The position numbers and the translations under genes were made by a program. The notes below the pieces were generated by a model, which was not told the DNA's origin, ran no database searches, and saw only the letters and a list, made by a program, of their open reading frames with translations. A stretch of 39,186 nt of DNA from a bacterium (lineage in GTDB: Bacteria; Cyanobacteriota; Vampirovibrionia; Gastranaerophilales; Gastranaerophilaceae). Where the stretch lies: the NCBI GenBank assembly GCA_017542305.1, contig JAFXXK010000022.1:1-39186 (forward strand), written 5' to 3'. This document shows positions 6,802 to 15,080 of the stretch, one piece after another. Every line of letters starts with the position of its first letter. Position 1 is the stretch's first letter.

Positions 6802-6883
6802 AAAAATTATACCTCTTTATTCCTATTATATATTGCTTGTTTTGGGGCAAAAATTCAGACTGATTTATTAAACAAGGTTAACG

Positions 6884-6918
6884 GTGACAAAAATTCAATA
6901 AAATTTATGATAATTATA
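6884..6918 (+). promoter_or_regulatory. Promoter giving a leaderless late mRNA
   Basis: The -35 GTGACA (6884-6889), a 16-bp spacer and -10 TATGAT (6906-6911) make a good sigma-70-type promoter. Seven bases past the -10 box is the A of ATG 6918, so transcription should begin at the start codon. There is no Shine-Dalgarno sequence between them, which supports a leaderless message. Confidence 0.7.
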
Positions 6919-7379
6919 TGGCTGCAAACACTCAACTCTCATTTATTAATGCTGTTGAATATAATCTCGCTTGTCCGATTACAGGAGTTAAACCAAAAAA
7001 AATTAAAAAAAAGCGAGTGCATTTTAAAGTTCCAACCTATATAAAAAAATATTCGTTTTACAGCGAAAACCCATATACAAACGAGTTACAATATTTAGGC
7101 GATGAAAAACATATATTCAGACACGCAGTATTACAACGCCTGCACTCGATTTTATACGGTTATTGTAACGTTGATATTTTTGAACAGTTTGAGAAAAAAA
7201 ACTATAATGGTTTAATAATCTGGGGAGAAGATAAACAGGCGGAAATTGCCGACACTTGGCAGCTTCCGCTTGGGGATAGGGTTAAAATACATTTAAAGCT
7301 GTTGCGGTTATTGCGTAACGGCTTTTCTGTATCAGAAAGTTTAGAAAGATTGAAAGGAGAAAAGAATGGAAAATTTTGA
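6918..7379 (+). CDS. Hypothetical protein at start of packaging operon, 153 aa
   Basis: It is the first gene of the packaging operon and begins at the predicted transcription start. The protein is basic and mixed alpha/beta; KPKKIKKKRVHFKVPTY is a positively charged stretch and the C-terminal 50 residues are helical. No family is recognised. A regulatory or packaging-accessory role is suggested only by its place before the terminase genes. It overlaps the next gene by 14 bases. Confidence 0.72.
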   Translation: MAANTQLSFINAVEYNLACPITGVKPKKIKKKRVHFKVPTYIKKYSFYSENPYTNELQYLGDEKHIFRHAVLQRLHSILYGYCNVDIFEQFEKKNYNGLIIWGEDKQAEIADTWQLPLGDRVKIHLKLLRLLRNGFSVSESLERLKGEKNGKF

Positions 7380-7599
7380 GTACAGATTTAATTTTAAAAA
7401 TTTGCATATTGCAACAGAATTAAACAAAGATACATACACACAAAAAGAAGTTAAAAGGCTATTGAGAGCTATTTGCACGGCAATTAATTATAAACTAATT
7501 AATGAGGAAATTGCCGAAAATGAAAAAATATTAATGGACGAAATGCGAAAAAAAGGTGAACTTGTAAAAATAAATACAGAGGATATAAAAAATGACTGA
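7366..7599 (+). CDS. Small hypothetical protein, 77 aa
   Basis: AAAGGAG precedes ATG 7366, inside the end of the previous gene. The protein is helical and charged with no membrane segment, with a C-terminal acidic coiled region. It overlaps the start of the putative small terminase gene by eight bases, which suggests coupled translation. The function is unknown. Confidence 0.68.
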   Translation: MENFEYRFNFKNLHIATELNKDTYTQKEVKRLLRAICTAINYKLINEEIAENEKILMDEMRKKGELVKINTEDIKND

Positions 7600-7912
7600 T
7601 TCCGTTAAAGTAAACAAAAGTAACGGTCAATTTAAAAAAGGACAAGCAAGACCGAAAAACGCAGGGCGTAAAAAAGGAACTCCGAATAAAAAAACTGCTG
7701 AACTTCAAGAAATTTTAGGCGGTTTTAATCCGGCTGAAAAACTTATGGAGTTATACAATAAATCAACGACAAAAGACGATTTAAAAGTTTTAATATGCAA
7801 GGAATTAATGAAGTATATTTATCCGCAGCGTAAAGCCGTTGATACTAATATTACAGGCGGTGGGTTTATCGTTGAAATTAATAACGAGGCGGTTGAAGTA
7901 GAACATGATTAG
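7592..7912 (+). CDS. Putative small terminase subunit / DNA-packaging protein
   Basis: The 106-residue protein starts with a basic stretch, FKKGQARPKNAGRKKGTPNK, seen in many phage packaging proteins encoded next to the large terminase (DUF5681-like). The middle is helical (LMELYNKSTTKDDLKVLICKELMKYIYP) and the end is acidic. Small terminases bind the packaging site on DNA and stimulate the large subunit. The stop overlaps the large terminase start by eight bases, the classic terS-terL order. The HTH is not obvious, so the assignment rests on position plus the basic motif. Confidence 0.6.
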   Translation: MTDSVKVNKSNGQFKKGQARPKNAGRKKGTPNKKTAELQEILGGFNPAEKLMELYNKSTTKDDLKVLICKELMKYIYPQRKAVDTNITGGGFIVEINNEAVEVEHD

Positions 7913-9206
7913 TCCTTATTCCGCTTTAAGTGTGATAAAATTTGATTGGCAATATCCCGCTATATTTAAACCTGTGTTTGATTGGGTAAAAAGATATATT
8001 GCCCTAACCGGCGGAAGAAGCTCCGGCAAGTCGTGGTTTATTGCTCATTGGATATTACAGAAGCTATTGCATAAAAAAATTGACTGCTTATGTGCCAGAG
8101 AACACCAAAATAGTATTTCTGAATCTAACTATAAACTTTTTGTAAATATCATAAAAAAATATAATCTCCCCTATGAAATTCAGGCAACTAAAATTATAAG
8201 CCGTACAACAGGGGCACAAATTGTATTTGTCGGACTATCAGATATTACAGCAGACAACGTAAAATCATTTGAAGATTTTGGCTTAGTTTGGCTTGAAGAA
8301 GCACAGAAAATCAGTAAAAAATCGTGGGAAACTTTAAACCCTACAATCAGAACAGAGGGAGCTCAAATTATTATTACAATGAACCCCGAAGTGCCGCACG
8401 ATAAACACCCGATTATGTCGGAACTTTTAACGCTATTTAAAGACGAAACTTTACACATTCACGCTAACTATTATGATAACCCTTTTTGCTCCAAAGATAT
8501 TATTAAAATTGCGGAATTAACCAAAATACATAAACCCGAAGAATACGCCCGTGTTTGGCTCGGAGAACCTGACGGACAAAACCAAAACAATATTGTTAAA
8601 GGGTTTACTAAAGATAATATCAGACCTCTATTTTATCAGCCTGATATGGATTTGCATATTTCATGCGACTTTAATTACGATCCGATGTGCTGGGTATTAT
8701 TTCATAAAACACAGAATAAAATCTATTGTTTTGATGAACTCGTAAAAGAACGTACTTCAACCTTAGAATGTATTAGGGAATTAATAAAACGCTATCCCGC
8801 CCATAAAGGGGATATTATTATTAACGGTGATGCTGCAGGCTCACAGCGTAATTGTGCATTCTCTAATCCCGATATGACAAACTTCAAAATTATTCAAAGG
8901 GAATTACAAAACTATTATCATAAAAAAGTTGATTTAAAAATTCACAAAGCTAATCCCCATATAATAAAACGTCATGAAGCATTTAACAACCTGATTAAAC
9001 GCTATGACGGTGAAATATGCTTTTATATTGATGAACGCTGCAAGTGGACTATTTATAATATAGAAAATGCAAAATACAAAGAGGGTACAAATATTGTAGA
9101 TGAACCAACTCCGAACGATATTAAAAAAGACCCGTCAAAAAAATTCTTAATACACCCTCTTGATGCTGTTTCTTACCCGGCTGAATACTATTTCCCAATC
9201 AGGTAA
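7905..9206 (+). CDS. terL: Terminase large subunit
   Basis: This is the ATP-driven DNA translocase and headful or site nuclease that fills the capsid. Walker A TGGRSSGKS is at 35-43, Walker B VWLEEA at 128-133, and the coupling motif ITMNPE lies near 158-162. The RNase H-like nuclease domain follows, with acidic residues at D255 (SCDFNYDP), D309 (INGDAAGSQRN) and a late Asp in HPLDAVSYPAEYYF. The length of 433 residues is normal for the PBSX/Terminase_3 group. The start overlaps the previous gene. It is followed at once by a GCCCG-box promoter. Confidence 0.95.
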   Translation: MISPYSALSVIKFDWQYPAIFKPVFDWVKRYIALTGGRSSGKSWFIAHWILQKLLHKKIDCLCAREHQNSISESNYKLFVNIIKKYNLPYEIQATKIISRTTGAQIVFVGLSDITADNVKSFEDFGLVWLEEAQKISKKSWETLNPTIRTEGAQIIITMNPEVPHDKHPIMSELLTLFKDETLHIHANYYDNPFCSKDIIKIAELTKIHKPEEYARVWLGEPDGQNQNNIVKGFTKDNIRPLFYQPDMDLHISCDFNYDPMCWVLFHKTQNKIYCFDELVKERTSTLECIRELIKRYPAHKGDIIINGDAAGSQRNCAFSNPDMTNFKIIQRELQNYYHKKVDLKIHKANPHIIKRHEAFNNLIKRYDGEICFYIDERCKWTIYNIENAKYKEGTNIVDEPTPNDIKKDPSKKFLIHPLDAVSYPAEYYFPIR

Positions 9207-9207
9207 C

Positions 9208-9238
9208 GCCCGATTTAAAAACTGCCAAAATGAGTATA
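9208..9238 (+). promoter_or_regulatory. GCCCG-box late promoter 1 (portal)
   Basis: GCCCGATTT at 9208-9216 begins two bases after the terL stop. The -10-like CAAAATG is at 9226-9232, so transcription should start near 9238, leaving a 28-base leader with TTTGGAG before the portal ATG at 9266. Box-to-(-10) spacing is identical in all four copies (9208, 12004, 15050, 22199). Confidence 0.62.
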
Positions 9239-9265
9239 AATACTTATATTTTGGAGATTTTAAAA

Positions 9266-11251
9266 ATGGAAATTAAAAAAGAAGTTGTTGATGTATTCAA
9301 AGAATTACCGAAAGAAAAACGGGATAAATTTGCCGTTAAAATTGCGGAAAAATTTTCAAAATGGGATGAACACAGAAACTCTCAAATTGCAACTGCAAGG
9401 CGAATTATGGAAGAAGTTTATCTCAATCAACCTAAGAAAAAATTTGATGAGGGGTTAGAGTGGAAATCAGACGTAAAACTGAACGCTTTATATAATATTA
9501 AACGTACCAAAAAAGCTGCATTATGGCACGAAATGTGGTCTGAACCTCAGCAGATGTTTGATGTTAAGGGAACTAATCAGGAAACGGAAAACAGTTCAAA
9601 AGAACAAAAAGCCGCACTTGTCGACAGCCTTATTCAAATGGATATAGGCAGACAATACGATAAATCAGCAGATGATTTATATGATATAGGCGAAATGATA
9701 TTTAAAACCGATTGGGAACAACGCAAAAAGGTTATAAAACGCCAAAGAAAAGACGTAGGATTTGTTTTAATGAACCTTGTTCGCAATATGGCAGGAGCCG
9801 GTTATTCTATCCAAGAAAAATTACAGGATATTGAAATCCCATACTATGAGAATGCAAGGGTTGAAAGTATTTCCCCGTTTATGTTTGTTTTTGACCATTC
9901 AAGATTTAAAGTAGGCGATAAACCAAGCTGGGATAGTTTAATCAAAATATATAAGCGGTTTGATACCTTAGAAAATATCAAAAATAACGGGGCTTATACA
10001 ATTGAAAAAGAAACTATTGAAGCCTTAGAAAAGGAAAGCAAAGAAGTACAGACACCCGAAAATAAAGAACTTATAGACCTTAGAGATAGAAACGAATACG
10101 GAAGTCAATACTCCGTTTTGTATGCTCATGGGGATTTTAAGATTCAAGGGAAGTTATATAAAAACTATATTGCAGAAGTGCTTGCAGGAAAATATTTAAT
10201 CAGGTTTGAAGAAAATCCTGCATATATTAATCCGTTTATCTTCTGTGCGTTAGAGTTAGACCCGTTGACAAAACGCGGTATTTCACCGTTAAAATGCGTT
10301 TTACCGCTATGTAAAAAAATGGAAGAATTAACAAATACAGCTATGGATGTTCAGATGCTTAAAGCTAATCCGCCATGCTATGCTGATGAAACATTTTTTG
10401 ATGAAGAAAATACACCGGCTGACGGAAAAATGCCTTTGGCTCCCGGATTAATAATTAAAATAAAAAATACATACAACGGAACTATGCCGCAAGAAGTTAA
10501 AATAAGCGGTGAGGGGATTGGAGATTTATTAAACTTAGGTAATCAGAAAATATCTGATTTATCAAGTGTATCTAACTTTATGTATGGCAACGTCACAGAT
10601 ACCAAAAGAACGGCAACGGAATTAAGCCTTGTGGATAAGGGAGCATCTGCTCAGACCTCTAAAGAATTAGATATTATTAACCAAGATTTAACTATCCCGA
10701 TGATTAAAAATGTCGCGGAACTTCTTGCAATGTTTAAAGACGGCGTTGATTTTGTCTATATGCAAGAAAAAGGCGAAAATGTCGAATATAAAATAACTAA
10801 TCAGATAAGACAAGCTCAATACAATTATGTATATGAGGACAGAAACGCCATTGAAAATCGTAAATCTAAGTTTGAGCAATTATTCCAAATGTTTAATTCA
10901 GTAGGTCAAAACCCTGAATTATTCCAAATGGTTAATTGGCGTGAAACTATTACAACAGCAATAGAAATGCTTGATTTTGAAAACCCTGATAAATTTTTAA
11001 ACGGTACAAGTCCGGCTGAACAATTCGCAGAACAGTTAAAACAGATTCCGCCGGAAGAACAAGAACGCATTGTCGGATTCTTTGCTCAGGAATTAATGGA
11101 TTATCAGCAGAAAATGGCGCAAGATGCGCAGCAGCAAGAAATGCAACAGCAAGCACAAAACCAAGTTGAAATGGATATGATGCGAGAACAAGCAAGACAA
11201 AATGTTGAAAGTGGAATGCTTCAAAATGAGCTTAATCAGCAAATGATTTAG
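9266..11251 (+). CDS. Portal protein (podovirus type)
   Basis: This 661-residue protein is close to the size of P22-type portals, which form the dodecameric ring through which DNA enters and leaves. I prefer ATG 9266 (TTTGGAG 11 bases upstream) to ATG 9230, which lies inside the promoter. Features are a helical N-terminus, a WE-rich wing (SEPQQMFDVKGT...), central regions such as FENPAYINPFIFCALELDP and KRGISPLKCVLPLCKKMEELTN, and a long helical C-terminus ending in a Gln/Met-rich barrel-like tail. It follows terL and precedes scaffold and coat genes. The last 20 bases overlap a small leftward gene. Confidence 0.82.
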   Translation: MEIKKEVVDVFKELPKEKRDKFAVKIAEKFSKWDEHRNSQIATARRIMEEVYLNQPKKKFDEGLEWKSDVKLNALYNIKRTKKAALWHEMWSEPQQMFDVKGTNQETENSSKEQKAALVDSLIQMDIGRQYDKSADDLYDIGEMIFKTDWEQRKKVIKRQRKDVGFVLMNLVRNMAGAGYSIQEKLQDIEIPYYENARVESISPFMFVFDHSRFKVGDKPSWDSLIKIYKRFDTLENIKNNGAYTIEKETIEALEKESKEVQTPENKELIDLRDRNEYGSQYSVLYAHGDFKIQGKLYKNYIAEVLAGKYLIRFEENPAYINPFIFCALELDPLTKRGISPLKCVLPLCKKMEELTNTAMDVQMLKANPPCYADETFFDEENTPADGKMPLAPGLIIKIKNTYNGTMPQEVKISGEGIGDLLNLGNQKISDLSSVSNFMYGNVTDTKRTATELSLVDKGASAQTSKELDIINQDLTIPMIKNVAELLAMFKDGVDFVYMQEKGENVEYKITNQIRQAQYNYVYEDRNAIENRKSKFEQLFQMFNSVGQNPELFQMVNWRETITTAIEMLDFENPDKFLNGTSPAEQFAEQLKQIPPEEQERIVGFFAQELMDYQQKMAQDAQQQEMQQQAQNQVEMDMMREQARQNVESGMLQNELNQQMI

Positions 11252-11351
11252 CCCATAAAAGAGCCATTATTGCTAAGTATAAGAAATAACTGCTTAATGC
11301 AATAATAACAAATAAAGAAATCCATAAAATAATTTTTGGTAAAACTTTCAT
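11232..11351 (-). CDS. Small membrane peptide of cassette A, 39 aa
   Basis: A hydrophobic peptide reads leftward from 11351: a short basic start (MKVLPKII), then a run of about 25 nonpolar residues (WISLFVIIALSSYFLYLAIM) and a short polar end. It would span the membrane once. It has no Shine-Dalgarno site. Its promoter is on the minus strand: TTGATT (11386-11381), 17 bp, TATTAT (11363-11358), then six bases to the ATG, so the message should be leaderless. An equivalent peptide with the same spacing occurs at 16764-16672. Its stop lies inside the end of the portal gene. The function is unknown. Confidence 0.6.
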   Translation of the reverse strand: MKVLPKIILWISLFVIIALSSYFLYLAIMALLWAKSFAD

Positions 11352-11386
11352 ATACATATAATACATCATAATTAAGGAGAAATCAA
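11352..11386. promoter_or_regulatory. Divergent promoter region of cassette A
   Basis: Leftward elements are TTGATT (minus strand, 11386-11381) and TATTAT (11363-11358). Rightward, TATAAT (11357-11362) overlaps the same -10 and AAGGAG (11374-11379) serves the 11390 gene. Because the two -10 boxes overlap almost fully, only one direction can be used at a time. The rightward -35 is poor (TTTGGT at 11335-11340). Confidence 0.6.
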
Positions 11387-11389
11387 TAT

Positions 11390-11953
11390 ATGCGAGATTT
11401 AAACCGAGATTTTAACATAATCAAAACCTTGTTTGGATATAAAAATTTAATAGGTCATCCTATAATGTTAAATAGAGCTCGGAAAGAATATGATGCAATT
11501 AAAGCTCCAAATGGGGAGCTTGAGCAACATTATAATCAATTATCATATAAAGACTTTTTAACGAATGATAATAAAAGTACAATTAGACACCCTTATACTA
11601 ATGCTATGTTTGTTCGAGATTATCCCGCTGATTTTGTTAGAGGTCTGGGAGATTTTAAAGAAGATGTGGATCAAATAGATAATAAACCTTTAGATGATAC
11701 TGCAGGAGATTTAATCAATAACGAATATGGGATTAATTTGGGTTTACGTTATCCTGAAGCCCCTAAAACATTTATATTTGACAATATTTTACAATATGCA
11801 GGTTTACCTGTTCCTGCTAGAAATAATACATTATATGGGTATATTGATAATTTGCCTGATACTAAAGAGGATTTAGACAAATTAAATAAACAAAACGAAT
11901 CGCAATTATTCAGATATTTAATTAATCCTATTGATAAATACGAAAATAAATAA
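11390..11953 (+). CDS. RH/LDDT/NN-core protein of cassette A, 187 aa
   Basis: This and the 16799 protein share a core not found elsewhere in the genome. Here it reads IRHPYTNAM (residues about 64-72), GLGDFKED, PLDDTAGDL and INNEYGINLG (about 109-118); there it reads FRHIAGSAL, ALGNLKES, GLDDTLYDY and GNNQRGIEIG. The R-H ... D ... N-N ... G pattern recalls metal-binding or hydrolase-like cores such as DUF6973, but a zinc site is not certain. It has no signal peptide or membrane span. It lies between portal and scaffold genes and has its own terminator behind it, the usual picture of a moron (added cargo gene). Confidence 0.75.
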   Translation: MRDLNRDFNIIKTLFGYKNLIGHPIMLNRARKEYDAIKAPNGELEQHYNQLSYKDFLTNDNKSTIRHPYTNAMFVRDYPADFVRGLGDFKEDVDQIDNKPLDDTAGDLINNEYGINLGLRYPEAPKTFIFDNILQYAGLPVPARNNTLYGYIDNLPDTKEDLDKLNKQNESQLFRYLINPIDKYENK

Positions 11954-11971
11954 TTTACTTGTTACTTTTTA

Positions 11972-12000
11972 ACCGCTCTCAATATGAGGGTGGTTTTTTT
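11972..12000 (+). terminator. Rho-independent terminator after cassette A
   Basis: ACCGCTCTC (11972-11980) and GAGGGTGGT (11986-11994) form a 9-bp stem with two G.T pairs and an AATAT loop. It is followed by six T. It isolates cassette A from the next late promoter, which begins four bases later. Confidence 0.85.
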
Positions 12001-12003
12001 AGT

Positions 12004-12034
12004 GCCCGATTTTCAAACTGTCATACTGTTTCTA
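12004..12034 (+). promoter_or_regulatory. GCCCG-box late promoter 2 (leaderless)
   Basis: GCCCGATTTT begins at 12004 and the -10-like CATACTG lies at 12022-12028. The A of ATG 12034 is 30 bases after the first G, exactly where transcription should begin. No Shine-Dalgarno lies between. It drives the small head gene, scaffold and coat genes. Confidence 0.62.
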
Positions 12035-12237
12035 TGACAAGTATAGAAGATTTGTTACGGCTTAGAAACGAGATAATACAGCAGCCAATAGGCGGGGTGT
12101 TATTGGAATATCTTTCTGACTACATTACCGCCGAAGCCTGCAAAAATCGCAACGCCGAACAGATTAAAGGGATGTGTGAATTAGTCCAACGGATTAAAGA
12201 CATCCCTAGCAAGGTAGAAAACATTAAGAGGAAATGA
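12034..12237 (+). CDS. Small head-region protein, 67 aa
   Basis: The start is set by the promoter: ATG 12034 coincides with the predicted transcription start, while upstream in-frame TTG codons would lie within the terminator. The protein is helical and charged (SIEDLLRLRNEIIQQPIGGVLLEYLSDYIT...), resembling small helical proteins encoded before scaffolds. Its stop overlaps the next gene. The function is unknown. Confidence 0.65.
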   Translation: MTSIEDLLRLRNEIIQQPIGGVLLEYLSDYITAEACKNRNAEQIKGMCELVQRIKDIPSKVENIKRK

Positions 12238-12239
12238 GA

Positions 12240-13238
12240 ATGACAGAAGAAACAACAATTTCAACACCCGAAGAAACTTCTGAAACTACGGAAACCGCAA
12301 GCACAGAACTTAATTCTACTGAGGAATTAAACACTTCTGAACTTACGCCCGAAACAGAAGAAACAACGGCTGAAACGGAAACGGAAACGACAAGTATTCC
12401 TGACAGTACAGAACCAAAACTTTACGCCGGAAAGTATTCATCTATTGAAGAACTCGAAAAAGGCTATGGCGAACTTAACAAGGCTTATACCCAAGCTAAT
12501 CAGATTAAAGCCAAGTATGACGAAATGCTTAAACAACAGCAGCAGCAACAGGCTTTAAATCTCGAAAAAGCACAAAAAGCAGGGTTTAATTCAGTAGAAG
12601 AACAAGAAATTGCTAAAAGTGTTCAATTGGCGGAATTTAGTGCTTTTTGGAACAATATGAACACAGTACAAGCCGATTATCAGCCTACTGTCCAGCAATT
12701 ATTAACCGAATACTACAAAACCGGGGATGCAGCTTATCTTAAAGAAGCTAAAAAGTTCTTTAACTCTGATTTTCTTGAAAGCGTGGCAGTCGGTAAAAAA
12801 CAGTTTGAACGCCAATTACAAGAAGAAAATGAACAAAAAAGAACTCAAGCAAAGAATGAACGTGATGCACAATTGGCAGATATTATTAAAGCCGATTTTG
12901 CAGAACTTCTTGCAGATGTCAACGAAAACAAAGGCAAAGCACAAGCACTTAAAGCCTTTTGTGATGCTGATTTTATTCAGTCTAAAGAAGATATGCAAGT
13001 TTTTGCGGATATTTACAAACAAATAGCGGATTATGAACGTGCTGCAGCTATTAAGGAATACGAAGCTCAAAAAGTCATTGACCAAACCAAAAGTAAAGCT
13101 GTGATAAACAGCGATAGTACAAACGGGGTTAATCTCGAAGTAAAACGTACTGCTGATGATATTGGTAATATGACACAAAAAGAATTTGATGCTTATTGCA
13201 AAAAACACGGTACGGATTGGATTTACGCCGAGAATTAG
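12240..13238 (+). CDS. Scaffolding protein
   Basis: The 332-residue protein is strongly acidic and Thr/Glu-rich over the first 60 residues, then helical with Gln/Lys/Glu-rich coiled coils and a short C-terminal domain. That is the composition of phage scaffolds, which guide coat assembly and then leave. Position confirms it: it lies directly between portal and major coat. I prefer ATG 12240, eight bases after GAGG, to ATG 12234, which is too close to the ribosome site. Confidence 0.75.
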   Translation: MTEETTISTPEETSETTETASTELNSTEELNTSELTPETEETTAETETETTSIPDSTEPKLYAGKYSSIEELEKGYGELNKAYTQANQIKAKYDEMLKQQQQQQALNLEKAQKAGFNSVEEQEIAKSVQLAEFSAFWNNMNTVQADYQPTVQQLLTEYYKTGDAAYLKEAKKFFNSDFLESVAVGKKQFERQLQEENEQKRTQAKNERDAQLADIIKADFAELLADVNENKGKAQALKAFCDADFIQSKEDMQVFADIYKQIADYERAAAIKEYEAQKVIDQTKSKAVINSDSTNGVNLEVKRTADDIGNMTQKEFDAYCKKHGTDWIYAEN

Positions 13239-13263
13239 CCTAAAAAAGAAAGGATTTTGAAAA

Positions 13264-14139
13264 ATGGCTAATACAACAGGAAATTTTGCAGTACTTACTA
13301 AACCCGAAATATGGTCTAAGTTAATTCTTAGAAACTTAGATGATGTCGGAGTTATGACAGAATGTATCAATCGTGACTATGAGGGTGAAATTAAATATGC
13401 CGGTGATACCGTTCATATTACCCAATTAGGTGGCGTTACAGTTAATACTCATGATGATGATACTCCTATCAATTACCAAACAGTTAACGGTGAACAGCAG
13501 ACACTTGAAATTGACCAGCAAAAGAATTGGGCGTTTGTTATCAAAACTATTGAAGCAAAACAATCTAATATCAAGAATTTACAGGAAAGATTTTCTGCCC
13601 GTGCAAGAAAAGCTATTGCAGATACAAAGGATAAATTCTTGCATACTACCGGCTTTTCAGGGGTTGATGCAGGTAATCAATTAGGTGCTGAAACTGTTAC
13701 AAAAAACAATATTTACGATTTATGTATTTCATTGTATGAAAAACTTGCAGCTTCAAATGCAATTGATTCTAACGGTAAAGCAGAAGATGGAAAACGTCCG
13801 TTCTTAATTTTGCCGCCGGCATTGGTGTCGGTAGTCAAATTATCAGAACAAGCAACTCATTCTACAACTTTGGGTGATGAAACAATCCGCAAGGGTGCTA
13901 TTATGCAGTATGCAGGTTTTGATATTAAACAATCTACATTAATTAAAGCAACAAGCGGTGCTTATAATATCCTTGCAGGTACAAAAGAGGGTATTACTTA
14001 CGCTGATCAGATTATTGAAACCAGAGCATTAGAAGATAAAGATTACTTTGGAATTTTTGTTTCAGGTCTTTATGTTTACGGTGCAAAAGTTGTTCAACCT
14101 AAAGCATTGGCATCTGCTGTTGTTACTATCGGTTCATAA
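13264..14139 (+). CDS. Major capsid protein
   Basis: This 291-residue protein sits straight after the scaffold with a strong AAAGGA site. Its sequence has the layout of HK97-fold coats in P22-like and related phages: an N-terminal arm (KPEIWSKLILRNLDDVGVM), an E-loop region (YEGEIKYAGDTVHITQLGGVTVNTH), a spine helix (NLQERFSARARKAIADTKDKFLH), and a C-terminal beta domain ending GLYVYGAKVVQPKALASAVV. It is followed by a C6/G6 hairpin, as is usual for the most highly expressed late gene. Confidence 0.85.
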   Translation: MANTTGNFAVLTKPEIWSKLILRNLDDVGVMTECINRDYEGEIKYAGDTVHITQLGGVTVNTHDDDTPINYQTVNGEQQTLEIDQQKNWAFVIKTIEAKQSNIKNLQERFSARARKAIADTKDKFLHTTGFSGVDAGNQLGAETVTKNNIYDLCISLYEKLAASNAIDSNGKAEDGKRPFLILPPALVSVVKLSEQATHSTTLGDETIRKGAIMQYAGFDIKQSTLIKATSGAYNILAGTKEGITYADQIIETRALEDKDYFGIFVSGLYVYGAKVVQPKALASAVVTIGS

Positions 14140-14143
14140 TTGT

Positions 14144-14166
14144 AGGGGGGATTTTCCCCCCTATTT
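14144..14166 (+). terminator. Hairpin after the coat gene (partial terminator)
   Basis: AGGGGGG (14144-14150) and CCCCCCT (14156-14162) form a 7-bp G/C stem with an ATTTT loop, followed by ATTTT. The tail is short, so readthrough to the next gene is likely. It probably stabilises and limits the coat message. Confidence 0.7.
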
Positions 14167-14185
14167 TAAAGAAAGGATTTAGAAA

Positions 14186-14527
14186 ATGGTAACTAAAAAA
14201 ACAACTAAAAAAATTACAGTAAATAAAGTAAAAAAAGATGCTGAATTTGTCGAAACGACAAAACCAATTTCTGATGAAGAAAAAATATTTGGTTCTTCCG
14301 TTGAAATCGTGAAAGAAAGAGTTATTAATTATGAAAGCCCAAAAGTTTTATACAAGGTTTATAATTTAAAGCTTAATAACGCTCCTATGACTATTACAGG
14401 AGATTTGGTTGAAACTTTTATCGGTAACAATAACCTTAAAGCAAGGGAAGATCTTAAAAAAGGTGTTAAAACCGTTATTTCAAAAGATACAAACGGTACA
14501 GAATTATATAAAATCGAGGTTTTATAA
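14186..14527 (+). CDS. Hypothetical head protein, 113 aa
   Basis: AAAGGA precedes ATG 14186. The N-terminus is a basic Lys/Thr stretch; the rest is beta-rich (VLYKVYNLKLNNAPMTITGDLVE... then VKTVISKDTNGTELYKIEVL). Small proteins with this build placed after coats are often capsid decoration or head-closure proteins; I do not recognise the family. The stop overlaps the endolysin start by one base. Confidence 0.68.
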   Translation: MVTKKTTKKITVNKVKKDAEFVETTKPISDEEKIFGSSVEIVKERVINYESPKVLYKVYNLKLNNAPMTITGDLVETFIGNNNLKAREDLKKGVKTVISKDTNGTELYKIEVL

Positions 14528-14961
14528 TGGCGTTGAATTTTAAAATGTCAGAATTATTACATTCAGATATTGCAAATATGTATCATATTAACAATACAAC
14601 GACTAATCCTGAACACTTAGATAATATGTTGAACTTGATATTTTATGTTTTGCAGCCGTTAAGAGATATTGTAAAATGCCCCGTTGTAGTTACGGGCGGT
14701 TATCGTTCACAGGCATTATGGCAAAAATTAAAAGACTTAGGCAGAAACCCCGCCAAGAACTCACAACACTTGACGGGGCAAGCCGTTGATATAGTCGTGC
14801 CGCAAAAATACTTATGGGAAGTATTTAAAATCATTAAAGAGCAATTACCTTATGATCAATTGTTATACGAATATGATACACAAGGTCATAGGTGGATTCA
14901 CGTTTCATATAATCACGGGAAAAATAGGCATATTTTTAACGATAATTACAAGGCTAACTAA
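14527..14961 (+). CDS. Peptidase M15-type endolysin
   Basis: The protein is a zinc D-Ala-D-Ala carboxypeptidase-like enzyme (M15_3 family) that cuts peptidoglycan peptides, probably for host lysis. The metal-binding motifs are clear: SQHLTGQAVDI with H81 and D88, and WIHVS with H125. The Glu in LLYEYD (E115) is the likely catalytic residue. VVVTGGYRSQAL (53-64) is also typical. At 144 residues it is a bare catalytic domain with no cell-wall-binding part. No signal peptide is present, so it needs a holin or acts from within the virion. It lies among head genes rather than in a lysis cassette. Confidence 0.9.
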   Translation: MALNFKMSELLHSDIANMYHINNTTTNPEHLDNMLNLIFYVLQPLRDIVKCPVVVTGGYRSQALWQKLKDLGRNPAKNSQHLTGQAVDIVVPQKYLWEVFKIIKEQLPYDQLLYEYDTQGHRWIHVSYNHGKNRHIFNDNYKAN

Positions 14962-15016
14962 TTCTTTTTTTCATACACAAACCTTTAAACATATTAAACT
15001 CTTAAATGCTTTTTAA

Positions 15017-15040
15017 ACCCTCATACGAGGGTATTTTTTT
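15017..15040 (+). terminator. Rho-independent terminator after endolysin
   Basis: ACCCTC (15017-15022), loop ATAC, GAGGGT (15027-15032), then A and seven T. A clear terminator placed ten bases before the next GCCCG-box promoter. Confidence 0.88.
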
Positions 15041-15049
15041 GCTTTTTTT

Positions 15050-15080
15050 GCCCGAAAAAAACAGTTATAAAATACTATTA
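15050..15080 (+). promoter_or_regulatory. GCCCG-box late promoter 3 (leaderless)
   Basis: GCCCG at 15050-15054 (followed by A rather than ATTT) and TAAAAT at 15068-15073 have the same spacing as the other copies. ATG 15080 is 30 bases after the first G, as at 12034. There is no Shine-Dalgarno site before the ATG. Confidence 0.62.

Noticed and set aside
12816-13370. A 184-residue leftward frame across scaffold and coat genes
   Set aside because: Opposite-strand shadow of two strongly supported late genes, with no promoter or ribosome site.
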